From assembly GCA_028283625.1 (NCBI GenBank), contig JAPWKG010000024.1:153770-217769 (forward strand): a stretch of 64,000 nt of DNA. Reading direction: 5' to 3'. Both the position numbers and the translations under genes were made by a program. This document shows, in pieces, positions 24,563-33,338 of this stretch; position 1 is the stretch's first letter, and every line of letters starts with the position of its first letter. Under the pieces are notes generated by a model. The model did not search any database and had not been told where the DNA came from. It was given only the letters and a program-made list of their open reading frames with translations. This stretch comes from Acidobacteriaceae bacterium (GTDB lineage: Bacteria > Acidobacteriota > Terriglobia > Terriglobales > Acidobacteriaceae).

Positions 24563-25527
24563 ACTTCAATCCCTCGTACGATCCGTCGAATCGTAAAGGC
24601 TCCCATCGCGAGCAGAACAATGCCGATGGAAAGCAATTTCTTCCCGGAATCGGTTTGAAAGAGAACGCGCGAGTAGCCCGGGTCGAGCAGATTGATGATG
24701 ACCAGCAAGATGACTGGAAGCATGCAAAGAATCCACCCGGTCATGCGTCCCTGTGCGGTGTGGGTGCGAACCTCGCGCTGGATTCGTGCTCGATCGCGAA
24801 TCAGACTTGCCAGGCGTTCCATAATTTCCACAAGGTTTCCGCCGGTTTCTTTCTGTACGAGCATGCCTGTGATGACAACCTGAAGATCGGTTGAGGGCAT
24901 TCTTTGGAGCGACTCCATCAGAGCATCGCGTAGGCCCAGACCGTAGCTCTGCTTGCGAAAGATCTCTGTGAACTCAGTCTTGGCCGGTTCGGGAGCATCA
25001 TCGGCCACCATACCGATTGCGCTCGTCAGTGAGTGGCCGGCTCGTAGCGCCCGTGCGCACATCTCGATGCAGTCAGCCAAAACGGCATCGAAGGCTGCTA
25101 GACGTCTGCGTGCCTGAATCTGCAGCATCAGAATGGGGAGATAGCCTGCGCAGACACCTGCGGCGATGGCCGCTGTCAGCATCCAGGTCAGAACGTATGT
25201 GAGCATGCTTACGCCAATTGCCAGCAACAGGCTCAGACCAAGGACTGCTCCAGGATGAAGCTTGCTCTGCGCACGTAACAGCAGACTCTCCAGCTTCATC
25301 AGCAGATTCGTTCCCTTCAGCGCCTCTTCCAGCCACAGATAGAGACGCGTTGTCTGCTTGGTATCTTTGGCCTCGGATCGCGGATGGGCTGCGGTGACTT
25401 TGATCGCAACGAGGGAATCCAGGCGCTTTTCCATCGCTGTTTGTTCCTTGGTTGGACGCATGGCAACGTACACCAGGAAAAAAACGATGCTGGAAAGAAG
25501 AAGAAATGCAAGGAGGAGGACAAGCAT
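24559..25527 (-). CDS. tadB: Tad platform protein TadB (type II secretion F-domain)
   Basis: A 322-residue inner-membrane protein. It starts MLVLLLAFLLL and has TM segments near the N-terminus, around residues 90-140 and at the C-terminus, with a T2SSF domain (LADCIEMCARALRAGHSLTSAI ... VVITGMLVQKETGGNLVEIMERLASLIRDR). The start is ATG 25527, seven bases after the tadA stop; a longer open frame to 25677 overlaps tadA and lacks TadB character. It partners with TadC, whose start overlaps its stop. Confidence 0.92.
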   Translation of the reverse strand: MLVLLLAFLLLSSIVFFLVYVAMRPTKEQTAMEKRLDSLVAIKVTAAHPRSEAKDTKQTTRLYLWLEEALKGTNLLMKLESLLLRAQSKLHPGAVLGLSLLLAIGVSMLTYVLTWMLTAAIAAGVCAGYLPILMLQIQARRRLAAFDAVLADCIEMCARALRAGHSLTSAIGMVADDAPEPAKTEFTEIFRKQSYGLGLRDALMESLQRMPSTDLQVVITGMLVQKETGGNLVEIMERLASLIRDRARIQREVRTHTAQGRMTGWILCMLPVILLVIINLLDPGYSRVLFQTDSGKKLLSIGIVLLAMGAFTIRRIVRGIEV

Positions 25528-25534
25528 GATCGAG

Positions 25535-26878
25535 CTATACCTCCATGCTGTGATGGGTGAGGCCTGCTGGAAGCGGCAGTCCGGCAGCCTGCAGCTTTTC
25601 GCCGAAACGCGGAAGAATGCCTGTAGCGTGGAAACGGCCACGAATGCGTCCTTGCGGCCCGAGGCCCTTACGCTCAAAGAGGAAGAGATCCTGCATGCCG
25701 ATCGTCTCGTTTTGAACCCCGGTCAGTTCGGAGATGTGCGTGATGCGTCGTGAGCCATCGCTCATGCGCGCGACCTGCACAATAAGGTGAACTGCGGAAG
25801 CAATCTGTGTGCGGATCGCGCGTTCCGGAAGCTTCAGTCCTCCCATCATGGCCATGGTCTCCATACGCGAGAGGGCATCGCGTGGTGTGTTGGCATGGAT
25901 CGTTGTCAACGAACCATCGTGTCCTGTATTCATTGCTTGCAGCATGTCGAGCGTTTCCTCGCCGCGGACTTCGCCGAGGACGATACGATCAGGACGCATA
26001 CGCAATGCATTAATGACCAACTCGCGCTGACGGACGGCCTTCTCGCCCTCCATATTTGGAGGCCGTGTCTCCAGCCGGACAACGTGCTCCTGGCGCAACA
26101 TCAGTTCTGCAGAATCCTCAATGGTGACGATGCGCTCACGTGGTGAAATGAACCCGGAGAGCATGTTGAGCAAGGTCGTTTTGCCTGCGCCCGTGCCGCC
26201 GGAGACCACGATGTTCAAGCGCGACTCTACTGCGAGTTGCAGCACCTCCAGCATGGGCTGCGTAAGCATTTGCGAGCGAAGAAGGTCCTCTGCCCGCAGT
26301 GGACCGGAGGAGAATCGGCGAATCGAGAGAATTGGTCCATCGATGGCAAGAGGGGGAATAATGACATTCACGCGCGAGCCATCGCTCAGGCGAGCATCCA
26401 CCATCGGCGAAGATTCATCCACGCGACGGCCAACCGCAGAAACAATGCGGTCGATAATATGCATAAGGTGTCGACTATCTTTGAACACAACATCTGTGCG
26501 TTCGAGAATCCCTTTGCGTTCGATATAGACCGCGCGGTGTGTGTTGACGAGGATATCGCTGATCGTCGGGTCATGCAGCAGAGGCTCGAGAGGGCCAAGG
26601 CCAAAGACTTCATTGACGACCTCTTGTGTGAGCTTGTCGCGCTCCGCACTGCTTAGCGGAACACCTTGCTCAACCATCAGGCGGCTGATGGTATTGAAAA
26701 GCTGTTGTTGTCCTGTGCGTGTCTCACTAAACTCGTTGAGCCGTTCCAGATCCAGCCGGTTAATAAGCTCGCGATGTACTGCAGACTTGATCTTCTGCTG
26801 GACCGCATCCGGGATCGTTCGCACGGCCGCGGTTGCGGTTGGTTCCGGTTTATTGTTCGTCACTTCGAGCAGGTTCAT
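25535..26878 (-). CDS. tadA: Tad/CpaF secretion ATPase
   Basis: The 447-residue ATPase has the full set of CpaF/TadA motifs: an N-terminal helical domain, [21 protein letters not shown], Walker [16 protein letters not shown], an Asp-box ([11 protein letters not shown]), Walker [21 protein letters not shown] and the His box [19 protein letters not shown]. It powers Flp pilus assembly from the cytoplasmic face of the TadB/TadC platform. ATG 26878 is used; a GTG nine bases upstream is an alternative. The gene lies 30 bp downstream of tadZ. Confidence 0.95.
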   Translation of the reverse strand: MNLLEVTNNKPEPTATAAVRTIPDAVQQKIKSAVHRELINRLDLERLNEFSETRTGQQQLFNTISRLMVEQGVPLSSAERDKLTQEVVNEVFGLGPLEPLLHDPTISDILVNTHRAVYIERKGILERTDVVFKDSRHLMHIIDRIVSAVGRRVDESSPMVDARLSDGSRVNVIIPPLAIDGPILSIRRFSSGPLRAEDLLRSQMLTQPMLEVLQLAVESRLNIVVSGGTGAGKTTLLNMLSGFISPRERIVTIEDSAELMLRQEHVVRLETRPPNMEGEKAVRQRELVINALRMRPDRIVLGEVRGEETLDMLQAMNTGHDGSLTTIHANTPRDALSRMETMAMMGGLKLPERAIRTQIASAVHLIVQVARMSDGSRRITHISELTGVQNETIGMQDLFLFERKGLGPQGRIRGRFHATGILPRFGEKLQAAGLPLPAGLTHHSMEV

Positions 26879-26908
26879 AGCGGGCACTCTTGGATGAGGT
26901 AGTCTGCG

Positions 26909-28165
26909 TTATGAGGCGGAAGAGCTTTGTGCTGTAAGTGACTGCAGCCAGCCGGTGAGTCGTTTCTGTTCTTTACCCGCCTTAATGCGGCGTGCCGGGG
27001 CGCCAACGATCTCATCAGACCATTGCGCCAGCGCCAGAGGAACATCTCCATTGCTTCCTGGGCCAAGTGGTTCTCCCAGATTTGCTGCGCGAATCAACCC
27101 CGGATAAGCGTTGGGAATACGCACCGCAATGCGTTGCCGTGTCGCGCGCTCAATGTACTCCGCGTCGATCGCAAACGGAGAGTTACTGCGATTAAGAAGA
27201 ATACGAGTTTTTTCACTGCTCTCTTCCAGAACGACCAGCTCATCAATCATGCGCGCAAGGTCGCGCGCAGCGGCAACATCCGGAGAAGCAACCAGGTAAA
27301 CCGTTTGTGACACGGAGAAGACAGGTTGGCTCAGCGCACGCTCCACCCGGTTGCAGTCGATAACGATGTACTCGTATTCGCTTGCCAGGAAGTCCAGGGC
27401 ACGTCGAACTGCTTCAGGCTCCAGTTCGCGCTCGGTGCGAAAGGTGTCCGGGGAGGTAAGGACCTCCACACCGCTTTCGTGCTTGGCAACAAAGCGATGG
27501 AGTAGTTCGCTATCCATGCGAGCGAGGTTACGAACGACCTCTTCGAAATGGTTGCCTGAGCTATCGAGCCCCAGGTAGACAGAAACGTGCCCGCCTGAAA
27601 GATGTTGGTCGATTAGCAGCGTTCGCTTGCCGTGGCGCTTTGCAAGGAAGATCGCCAAGTGGACCGCAAGTGTCGTTGTGCCGACACCCCCTTTTGCGCC
27701 GACGAGCGTAATGACTTTGGCGCGGTCCTCCTGCGAGTGGATGTTCGTTGCGCTTACGTTTTCCAGGCGATTCAGTACCGTGTCCAGGGCCGTTTGCTGA
27801 ATCGGCTCCGAGATCAGCTCGCTGCAGCCTGCACGCAGCGCGGTCAGGATCAGATCGGAAGTGGCACTTTTCACTACGGCAATGGCCAGCACTTTGTTGC
27901 CGTATGCTTCATTCAGATAGCGAGTTGTTTCTGCAGCCTGTTCCGGATTTTTTTCAAAGTCGATCAAGACAATGCAGTAGTCGGCATCGTGCAGCTGAGG
28001 TCCGAAGGAAGGCCGCTTTTGAGCGGAGAAATACTCTTCGGCGTGAACCTCTTCGATAAGCCACGCACGGCTCCGCACAATGCGCGTGACCTCATTGCGT
28101 GTTGCAGGATTGGTGCCAATGGTCAGCAGAACGACGCTGGCAAAACCTGGAATCTTCTTCGTCAT
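26909..28165 (-). CDS. tadZ: TadZ/CpaE pilus localisation ATPase-like protein
   Basis: The 418-residue protein has a receiver-like N-terminal domain at about residues 10-130 (atypical, no clear phosphorylation site) and a ParA/MinD-type domain with deviant Walker A VGAKGGVGTTTLAVHLA, then TLLIDQHLSGG and YIVIDCNR. CpaE/TadZ proteins place the Tad machinery at a cell pole or focus. Gly-Thr-Thr-Thr replaces the usual Gly-Lys-Thr/Ser of Walker A, a change seen in many CpaE proteins. The start overlaps the secretin stop (28162-28165). Confidence 0.9.
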   Translation of the reverse strand: MTKKIPGFASVVLLTIGTNPATRNEVTRIVRSRAWLIEEVHAEEYFSAQKRPSFGPQLHDADYCIVLIDFEKNPEQAAETTRYLNEAYGNKVLAIAVVKSATSDLILTALRAGCSELISEPIQQTALDTVLNRLENVSATNIHSQEDRAKVITLVGAKGGVGTTTLAVHLAIFLAKRHGKRTLLIDQHLSGGHVSVYLGLDSSGNHFEEVVRNLARMDSELLHRFVAKHESGVEVLTSPDTFRTERELEPEAVRRALDFLASEYEYIVIDCNRVERALSQPVFSVSQTVYLVASPDVAAARDLARMIDELVVLEESSEKTRILLNRSNSPFAIDAEYIERATRQRIAVRIPNAYPGLIRAANLGEPLGPGSNGDVPLALAQWSDEIVGAPARRIKAGKEQKRLTGWLQSLTAQSSSAS

Positions 28166-29697
28166 CGTTGTGTGCCTCCCGTGACGGTGGTGCTCGGAGC
28201 AGACTGATCGTACTTCGGCAGAGAGTTATCGAACTTGTCCTGATTAATGCCAGGAACGGCCATCTTGGGTTGCATCAACGAGGTGTCCGGCGCCTTGAGC
28301 TCGGCATGGAGTGGATCGATCGTCTCGGGCGTGACGAGCACGATCAGCTCTGTGCGCGAATGGTTGATCGACTTCGATTTGAAGAGGTTCCCTAAAATGG
28401 GGACGTTTGCAATTCCAGGCGTACGGGAAAGCTGATCGGTCATCCGGTTGTCCAGAAGGCCGGAGATGGCAAAGGTCTGACCGTTCTGCAGTACGACCTG
28501 CGTCTCCGCGCGCCGGGTGGAGAGAGCAGGGATGGTATAGCCACTGATCTGCACCGCATTGGTGTAGTCCAGCGCACTGACCTCAGGGGCAACCGTTAGC
28601 TGAATTGTGCCGTCGCTGTTTACGATCGGTGTGAAATCAAGGCGCACACCGTAGGGGCGGAACTGGATACTGATCGAGGTGAGACCGTTTGTGCTGCCTT
28701 GTACGACAGGGAAGGGGAACTCGCCGCCTGCGAGAAAGTTGGCTCTCTGTCCGCTGATCGCCGTAATGTTCGGCTCGGCCAGGATTTGCAGCACCTGCTT
28801 GGACTCCATGTCCTGCAGCATGGCGCCGATATTGAGCGGTGCGTTATAGAGCAGAAAGTTCAAAGGGTTTGAGATCGTTACCGTCTTGTTGCCTGCAGTC
28901 ACAGTCGTTCCGCTGCCGCTGCTGGTCTGGCTGTTTGTGGATGCGGCAAGGGAAGATGGAAACTGTGACGTGCTGGATTGAGCCAGCGTGTTGCCGCCAA
29001 CGCTGAATAGGTTGATGCCCATTTGCTCCAGCTTGCTGCGGTCCACTTCCACAATGCGCACCTTCAGGCGCACCTGCTGCACTCCGTTGGAGTTGATGAT
29101 CAGAGCGTTGGAGACATTTTTGGCGTAGAGTCCTGCCAGATGTTCGGCCTCGTCATAGCTTGCACGGGTTGAGACATTGCCGGAGAGGACGATATGGTCT
29201 TGTGCGGCGCGAACATGAATCTCATCGTGCGGCAGCGCATCTTTCAGTGCGGAACGAAGCTGTTCTGTGTCGAGATCGACGGCAAAGGTGTAGGTGCGAG
29301 ACATCCCCCCCTCATCCCACACCATCAGTGAGCTTACGCCGGGCTGCTTGGCGGTAATGAGCACCTCACTGGGAGATGCCATGTAGGCATACAGCACGCC
29401 CGGGTCGGTAACGTAAATCTTGTTCAGTCGCTGCTTTGAGCTAACCGAGGCAGACCGGCCGACGAGCAGATGCGAGGCTTCTTCCGTAAGATTTGCGCTA
29501 ACGAAGCCGGAGCTGCTCGTGCCTGCACCGTCTGAGGTTTCCGTCGCGCTTGTGCTCTCTTCGCCTGCGGCCTCATTGGTTGCAGCGTGCCGATGTGTGC
29601 TGCGATGCGTTGCGCCGTGCAGTGGCATCGCGATGACGGTTGTGGCTAACAGCACAGAAGCAAGGAGTGGAGAAGGGAAAAAGGTACTGAAGGTCAT
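28162..29697 (-). CDS. rcpA: Tad/Cpa outer-membrane secretin with BON domain
   Basis: The 511-residue secretin has a signal peptide (ends about ATVIAMPLHGA) and a His/Thr/Ser-rich spacer. An N-terminal pilus-formation domain follows (around VSSKQRLNKIYVTDPGVLYAY ... VSSLMVWDEGG), then a BON domain at ~150-195 and the secretin core ending ISGLLDNRMTDQLSRTPGI ... PILGNLFKSKSINHSRTELIVLVTPE. It forms the outer-membrane channel for the Flp pilus. Both ends overlap neighbours, so the gene is coupled to cpaB upstream and tadZ downstream. Confidence 0.93.
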   Translation of the reverse strand: MTFSTFFPSPLLASVLLATTVIAMPLHGATHRSTHRHAATNEAAGEESTSATETSDGAGTSSSGFVSANLTEEASHLLVGRSASVSSKQRLNKIYVTDPGVLYAYMASPSEVLITAKQPGVSSLMVWDEGGMSRTYTFAVDLDTEQLRSALKDALPHDEIHVRAAQDHIVLSGNVSTRASYDEAEHLAGLYAKNVSNALIINSNGVQQVRLKVRIVEVDRSKLEQMGINLFSVGGNTLAQSSTSQFPSSLAASTNSQTSSGSGTTVTAGNKTVTISNPLNFLLYNAPLNIGAMLQDMESKQVLQILAEPNITAISGQRANFLAGGEFPFPVVQGSTNGLTSISIQFRPYGVRLDFTPIVNSDGTIQLTVAPEVSALDYTNAVQISGYTIPALSTRRAETQVVLQNGQTFAISGLLDNRMTDQLSRTPGIANVPILGNLFKSKSINHSRTELIVLVTPETIDPLHAELKAPDTSLMQPKMAVPGINQDKFDNSLPKYDQSAPSTTVTGGTQR

Positions 29698-30527
29698 CAG
29701 AAGGTCTCCACGCTTTGTTTGTCGCCGCGAAGGATTTCAACGCTATAGCGCGGTGCTGGAGGTGCTTGGGAAACAATTCGCTGGCGAATGACAGTGGGTG
29801 TGCTGCGTGGGGCTACAGGAGTAATCGGAGCTTGCGATCCGAGTGCAGAAACACTGACCTCCTTGGCATCTGCAATGCTGTGGTCGCCTCCATTCCGCAG
29901 AATGAAGTGAACGCTACCCTGGCTGCTGGCTAATACGGCTCGCTCTGCATCCTGCGGTGTGACGAGCAGCGTAACCACATCCACATGGGTGGCTTTTCCT
30001 TCCGGGTCAGGCTGCATTTTCTGTCCGGCGGTGAGCACCTGTACGTTCTGGAGCACGATGGAGGTCGTTGCTTCTGCAGCGGCAGAGCTTGGCCGCAGCG
30101 TTACCAGTACGTCGACATGACTACCTGGAAGCAGATAACCGGCGACGCCGACCACCTCATCGGAACGCAGCGAGATCGCGCGCATCCCGTCCGGAATATG
30201 TGCGGAGAGCCCTGCACCAGCGATTCCCAGATGGCGATCAAGGACGGGTTCTCCGGATGCAAGAGGATAGAGAACAACCTTTCCTGCGACATCTTCAATA
30301 CGCGCAAAGCTTCCGCTGAGCGGCTGGTTACTGTTCCAGTCGACAAACTGGAGATCTTCACTATTCAGGACCTCTCCCCCGCTCAGGCTGTGGCGAGTAG
30401 CGACATAGTGAAGCGTTCCGTGCTTCTTGGCAACAGAGTGCGCGAACATGCGGCTAAGCCAGAAGGTGAAAATGGCTGAGATAGCTAAAGCGGCTAGCAG
30501 AGCTGTGAGCAGGCGTCGAGTCTTCAT
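29697..30527 (-). CDS. cpaB: Flp pilus assembly protein CpaB/RcpC (SAF domain)
   Basis: The 276-residue protein has an N-terminal TM (LLTALLAALAISAIFTFWLS) and a SAF domain at ~38-105 (LSGGEVLNSEDLQFVDW ... VAGKVVLYPLASGEPVLDRHL). A RcpC-like C-terminal domain follows (GMRAISLRSDEVVGVAGYLLPGSHVDVL ... DVVTLLVTPQDAERAVLA). CpaB lies in the periplasm and links the secretin to the inner-membrane complex, probably also touching peptidoglycan through the SAF domain. It starts six bases after the prepilin peptidase gene and overlaps the secretin start by one base. Confidence 0.92.
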   Translation of the reverse strand: MKTRRLLTALLAALAISAIFTFWLSRMFAHSVAKKHGTLHYVATRHSLSGGEVLNSEDLQFVDWNSNQPLSGSFARIEDVAGKVVLYPLASGEPVLDRHLGIAGAGLSAHIPDGMRAISLRSDEVVGVAGYLLPGSHVDVLVTLRPSSAAAEATTSIVLQNVQVLTAGQKMQPDPEGKATHVDVVTLLVTPQDAERAVLASSQGSVHFILRNGGDHSIADAKEVSVSALGSQAPITPVAPRSTPTVIRQRIVSQAPPAPRYSVEILRGDKQSVETF

Positions 30528-30533
30528 CGCAAT

Positions 30534-31070
30534 TTACCCCCTGCTCCCCTGCGCGAAAAACGAGAGAACTGTGCCGGCTGCAATCGCAATACCGTAGGGA
30601 AGCCGCAACGAAGTCGTGCTTTGTACGTGCAGCTCAGGATGGGGCTCTAGTCCAAAGTTTCTGTGGTGCACGGCAAGAGTTCCTACGTTGAGAAGCGTGC
30701 GTTGCAGTTGCTTGTGGCGCAGAGCCAGAGCGATGCCCATAACCCCTCCAACCAGCGCGGTGAAGACGAGCATGGAGGGAAGCCTTGCAAGCCCCACACC
30801 GGCGGCTGCAGCGGCGACCAGCTTTACATCGCCTCCGCCCATCCCTCCGGCGAGAAAGAAAAGCAGGAAGAATCCGCCTGCGATCAGGGCCGAGAGGAGC
30901 GACGTACCCAGGCTGGCTGCGCCAAACAGCAGCCCGTTCATCACAAGTGCGCCAGCGAGTGCGGGAAGTGTAAGCCAGTTGGGAATACGCCTGCACAGAA
31001 GATCCGTACAGGCGCCCAACAGGACAACGGTTGTGACACAAGCGATCTGGATGTGCGAGGGATGCATCAT
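30534..31070 (-). CDS. cpaA: Tad prepilin peptidase (A24 family, CpaA/TadV)
   Basis: A 178-residue polytopic membrane protein. It has the two aspartates of the A24 family: Asp23 in GACTDLLCRRIPNWLT and the Asp of the G-x-G-D motif MGGGDVKLVAA. It lacks the methylase domain of PilD, as is normal for TadV/CpaA. It would cleave the Flp pre-pilin encoded just upstream and the TadE-like pseudopilins. The start is ATG 31070 or the adjacent ATG 31067. It lies 44 bp downstream of flp. Confidence 0.9.
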   Translation of the reverse strand: MMHPSHIQIACVTTVVLLGACTDLLCRRIPNWLTLPALAGALVMNGLLFGAASLGTSLLSALIAGGFFLLFFLAGGMGGGDVKLVAAAAAGVGLARLPSMLVFTALVGGVMGIALALRHKQLQRTLLNVGTLAVHHRNFGLEPHPELHVQSTTSLRLPYGIAIAAGTVLSFFAQGSRG

Positions 31071-31114
31071 CGTTCGTTCAGCTCCAGGGAGCGCCTGGTT
31101 GGCGCGTGGACCGG

Positions 31115-31300
31115 TTACGAAATCGCGGAGTCAAGCTTGGTCTGAATCGCGGAGAAGACGTTCTGGATCGTCGTTGCGAGAGACTTTAGCGTTGCAACGG
31201 CGGCCAGACCGACCAGAGCTGCGATCAGCGCGTATTCGATCAGGTCCTGCCCGGACTCATCGGCGAGAAGCTGTTGTGACTTGAGGCGAAGTGTGTGCAT
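31115..31300 (-). CDS. flp: Flp major pilin
   Basis: A 61-residue pre-pilin starting MHTLRLKSQQLLADESG. The processing site is expected after Gly17, before QDLIEYALIAALVGLAA, which has the conserved Glu-Tyr at positions +5/+6 of mature Flp pilins and one hydrophobic helix. Start ATG 31300 has AAGGAG nine bases upstream; the longer frame from 31402 is mostly 5' untranslated. It is the first gene of the minus-strand Tad operon. Confidence 0.93.
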   Translation of the reverse strand: MHTLRLKSQQLLADESGQDLIEYALIAALVGLAAVATLKSLATTIQNVFSAIQTKLDSAIS

Positions 31301-31697
31301 GGTGGTGGCTCCTTGTGTGCGTGTTCTTTGGAATGATCTGTGGAACGAGAGGGACGTTCGTCCTGCTCTTCGCACCGGATTTTTGCTCCAAATACAGGCC
31401 ATCCGTTGAGGAATGGCGCAAGCGTAACATCGGGCGGTTACCCAAAAACAGCAGGGAGTGACGAATTCGAGCGATGCGATATCGCCTGTGATATCGAAAG
31501 AGGAAAAATATTTTGAGCGAGACCCGAAAGGAGGTTCCGTGTGGGGAAAAAGCGATACAACTGTTTTCGAGCCTTGGTCATGTTGCGTCTATCGGCCGTT
31601 TTTGAAATCACGTTAGGCCGCAATCTGCCGATAGAAGAAAAATGCAGTTTGGACGCCGTCTTACCTCAAAAAGACGAGCTGATGCAGGCAGGTACCT
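31301..31697. other. Divergent intergenic region between flp and the GGDEF-EAL gene
   Basis: This 397-base gap must contain the Tad operon promoter (minus strand) and the promoter of the GGDEF-EAL gene (plus). It holds a GATATC-spacer-GATATC repeat near 31477-31494 and an isolated strong SD at 31527-31534 with two possible short frames (listed separately). No sigma-54 consensus was found upstream of flp. Confidence 0.55.
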
Positions 31698-31831
31698 ATG
31701 AGCGATCTCGCGTGGAGTCAGATATCCCTGAGCGGTGGACGAAGCGGATACGTCCTTCTGCTCGCCTGCGTCTTCCTGTTGGGAGCTGTGTTGCTCTCTG
31801 GGCAGTGGTTTTTGATTGCCTTCGCGCGTAA
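31541..31831 (+). CDS. Possible short or leader ORF behind a perfect Shine-Dalgarno (doubtful)
   Basis: AAAGGAGG at 31527-31534 lies six bases before GTG 31541, which opens a 96-residue Arg-rich frame (MGKKRYNCFRALVMLRLS ...) overlapping the GGDEF-EAL gene by 134 bp in another frame. A second GTG at 31539 opens a 25-residue frame that stops near 31616. The strong SD suggests some translation here, perhaps a leader peptide, but the protein has no recognisable features and its end looks like out-of-frame sequence. Confidence 0.25.
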   Translation: MGKKRYNCFRALVMLRLSAVFEITLGRNLPIEEKCSLDAVLPQKDELMQAGTYERSRVESDIPERWTKRIRPSARLRLPVGSCVALWAVVFDCLRA

Positions 31832-33332
31832 GCGTAACCAAAGCGCGGACCATGAAAGTCGTCAGGAGAAAGAGCGTTTGGCCGCTGCGCTGGAGTCGCA
31901 GCACGTCACCTCACTGCGGAACGATGCGCTTGCGGCAGAGGTAAGAGAGCGGCAGAAGGCTGAGGCGCGCTTACAGCATCTCGCCTACCACGATCCCATG
32001 ACAGGGCTCTACAACCGGGCTTATCTCAGCGAGCGAATGCAGCAGTATTTGCAGACGCGCCCAGTGCGTAAAGGTGCGCAGGCTGCTCTGTTGTATCTCG
32101 ATCTCGATAACTTCAAAGCGGTGAATGACACGCTTGGTCACGGTGCTGGGGATCGGCTGCTGGTTGAAATTGCCGCGCGCATACAACGCTGCGTAGGTGT
32201 GGAAAGCGTGGTCGCACGCATGGGAGGCGATGAGTTCACGGTGCTGCTGCAGCGCGTGTATAACTCCGACAGCGCCTACCGCCTTGCGCAACGGTTGATT
32301 ACGTTGATTGAAGAGCCGCTGGAGGTGGAAGGCAACCTCTTTACCATTTCCGCTTCGGTAGGTGTCTGCGGAGTGCATGAAGGCTACACGCAGGGAGATA
32401 TGATTCTGCGCGATGCGGACCTCGCGCTTTATCGCGCCAAACGCGATGGCGGAAGCCGCGCTGTGATCTTCAGCCCCTCGATCTATGAAGAGATGCTGCT
32501 CAGCACGCGCACCAAGCAGGAGATGAAAGACGCGTTGAGTAATCAGGAGTATGAGGTCTACTACCAACCCCTGATCGATATGCGCGACAACACCATCTAC
32601 GGTGTTGAAGCGTTGATTCGTTGGAATCATCCTCGTCGTGGGCTGCTGACTCCCGGAAATTTCATCCCTCTGGCGGAGGAGACGGGCCTGGTGGTGGAGA
32701 TCGGAAACTGGTGTTTACGTAAAGCCTGCGAAGAGTATGGCCATATGCTGGACCACGCGGAAAACAACCTGTTGTTGAGCGTGAACGTCTCCACGCGCCA
32801 GCTCGAGTCGGGTGATTTTGTAGAGACTCTGCGAGAGGTTTTGCAGAAGAGTGTTCTGCGCGCAAGCTGTTTGCAGCTTGAGATCACGGAGAGCATTCTG
32901 GCCTCGGACCCGGTGCGGGTGGGGGCCTTATTTCAGGAGATTCGGGCTCTGGGGGTAAAGATCGCGTTCGATGACTTCGGTACGGGGTATTCCTCGCTCA
33001 GCTATCTTGAGCGTTATCCGATCGATACGCTCAAGATCGATCAGTCGTTTGTGCAGGGCATGAAGGGGGCTCCGGTCAATCGGGATATTGTGCGCTTTAT
33101 CGTGCAGCTCGCGCACGCGATTCATACCCGGGTGACTGCGGAGGGCGTTGAGACAAGTGAGCAGCAGGAGATGTTGCTTTCTTTGGGGTGCTTCACCGCG
33201 CAAGGTTTTCTTTACAGCCGCCCTGTACCGCTCGCGGCAACGCTTCAGTTGCTGGAGCAGGGGCTTCCCGGCGGCAGGCGCGAGTCGCGCGCAAAACTCT
33301 TTCGGCTACCGGCCCGGCCTGAGCCGGTATAG
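31698..33332 (+). CDS. Membrane GGDEF-EAL cyclic-di-GMP enzyme
   Basis: The 544-residue protein has one N-terminal TM (YVLLLACVFLLGAVLLSGQW) and a coiled-coil-like linker (ESRQEKERLAAALES ...). A GGDEF domain at ~95-255 has an intact active site (ARMGGDEFTVLL) but no RxxD inhibitory site just before it. An EAL domain at ~270-525 keeps EALIRWNHP, DDFGTGYSSLSYL and the other main motifs. Both activities look possible, so it could make or degrade c-di-GMP. It lies divergent from the Tad pilus operon and just upstream of the second sensor kinase (6-bp gap), so it may share a transcript with that two-component system. c-di-GMP control of the nearby adhesion genes is an inference. Confidence 0.93.
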   Translation: MSDLAWSQISLSGGRSGYVLLLACVFLLGAVLLSGQWFLIAFARKRNQSADHESRQEKERLAAALESQHVTSLRNDALAAEVRERQKAEARLQHLAYHDPMTGLYNRAYLSERMQQYLQTRPVRKGAQAALLYLDLDNFKAVNDTLGHGAGDRLLVEIAARIQRCVGVESVVARMGGDEFTVLLQRVYNSDSAYRLAQRLITLIEEPLEVEGNLFTISASVGVCGVHEGYTQGDMILRDADLALYRAKRDGGSRAVIFSPSIYEEMLLSTRTKQEMKDALSNQEYEVYYQPLIDMRDNTIYGVEALIRWNHPRRGLLTPGNFIPLAEETGLVVEIGNWCLRKACEEYGHMLDHAENNLLLSVNVSTRQLESGDFVETLREVLQKSVLRASCLQLEITESILASDPVRVGALFQEIRALGVKIAFDDFGTGYSSLSYLERYPIDTLKIDQSFVQGMKGAPVNRDIVRFIVQLAHAIHTRVTAEGVETSEQQEMLLSLGCFTAQGFLYSRPVPLAATLQLLEQGLPGGRRESRAKLFRLPARPEPV

Positions 33333-33338
33333 GCCGCT

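Noticed and set aside
31301..31440. Sigma-54 promoter for the Tad operon
   Set aside because: No GG-N10-GC match with the TGGCAC/TTGC consensus was found upstream of flp on the minus strand.
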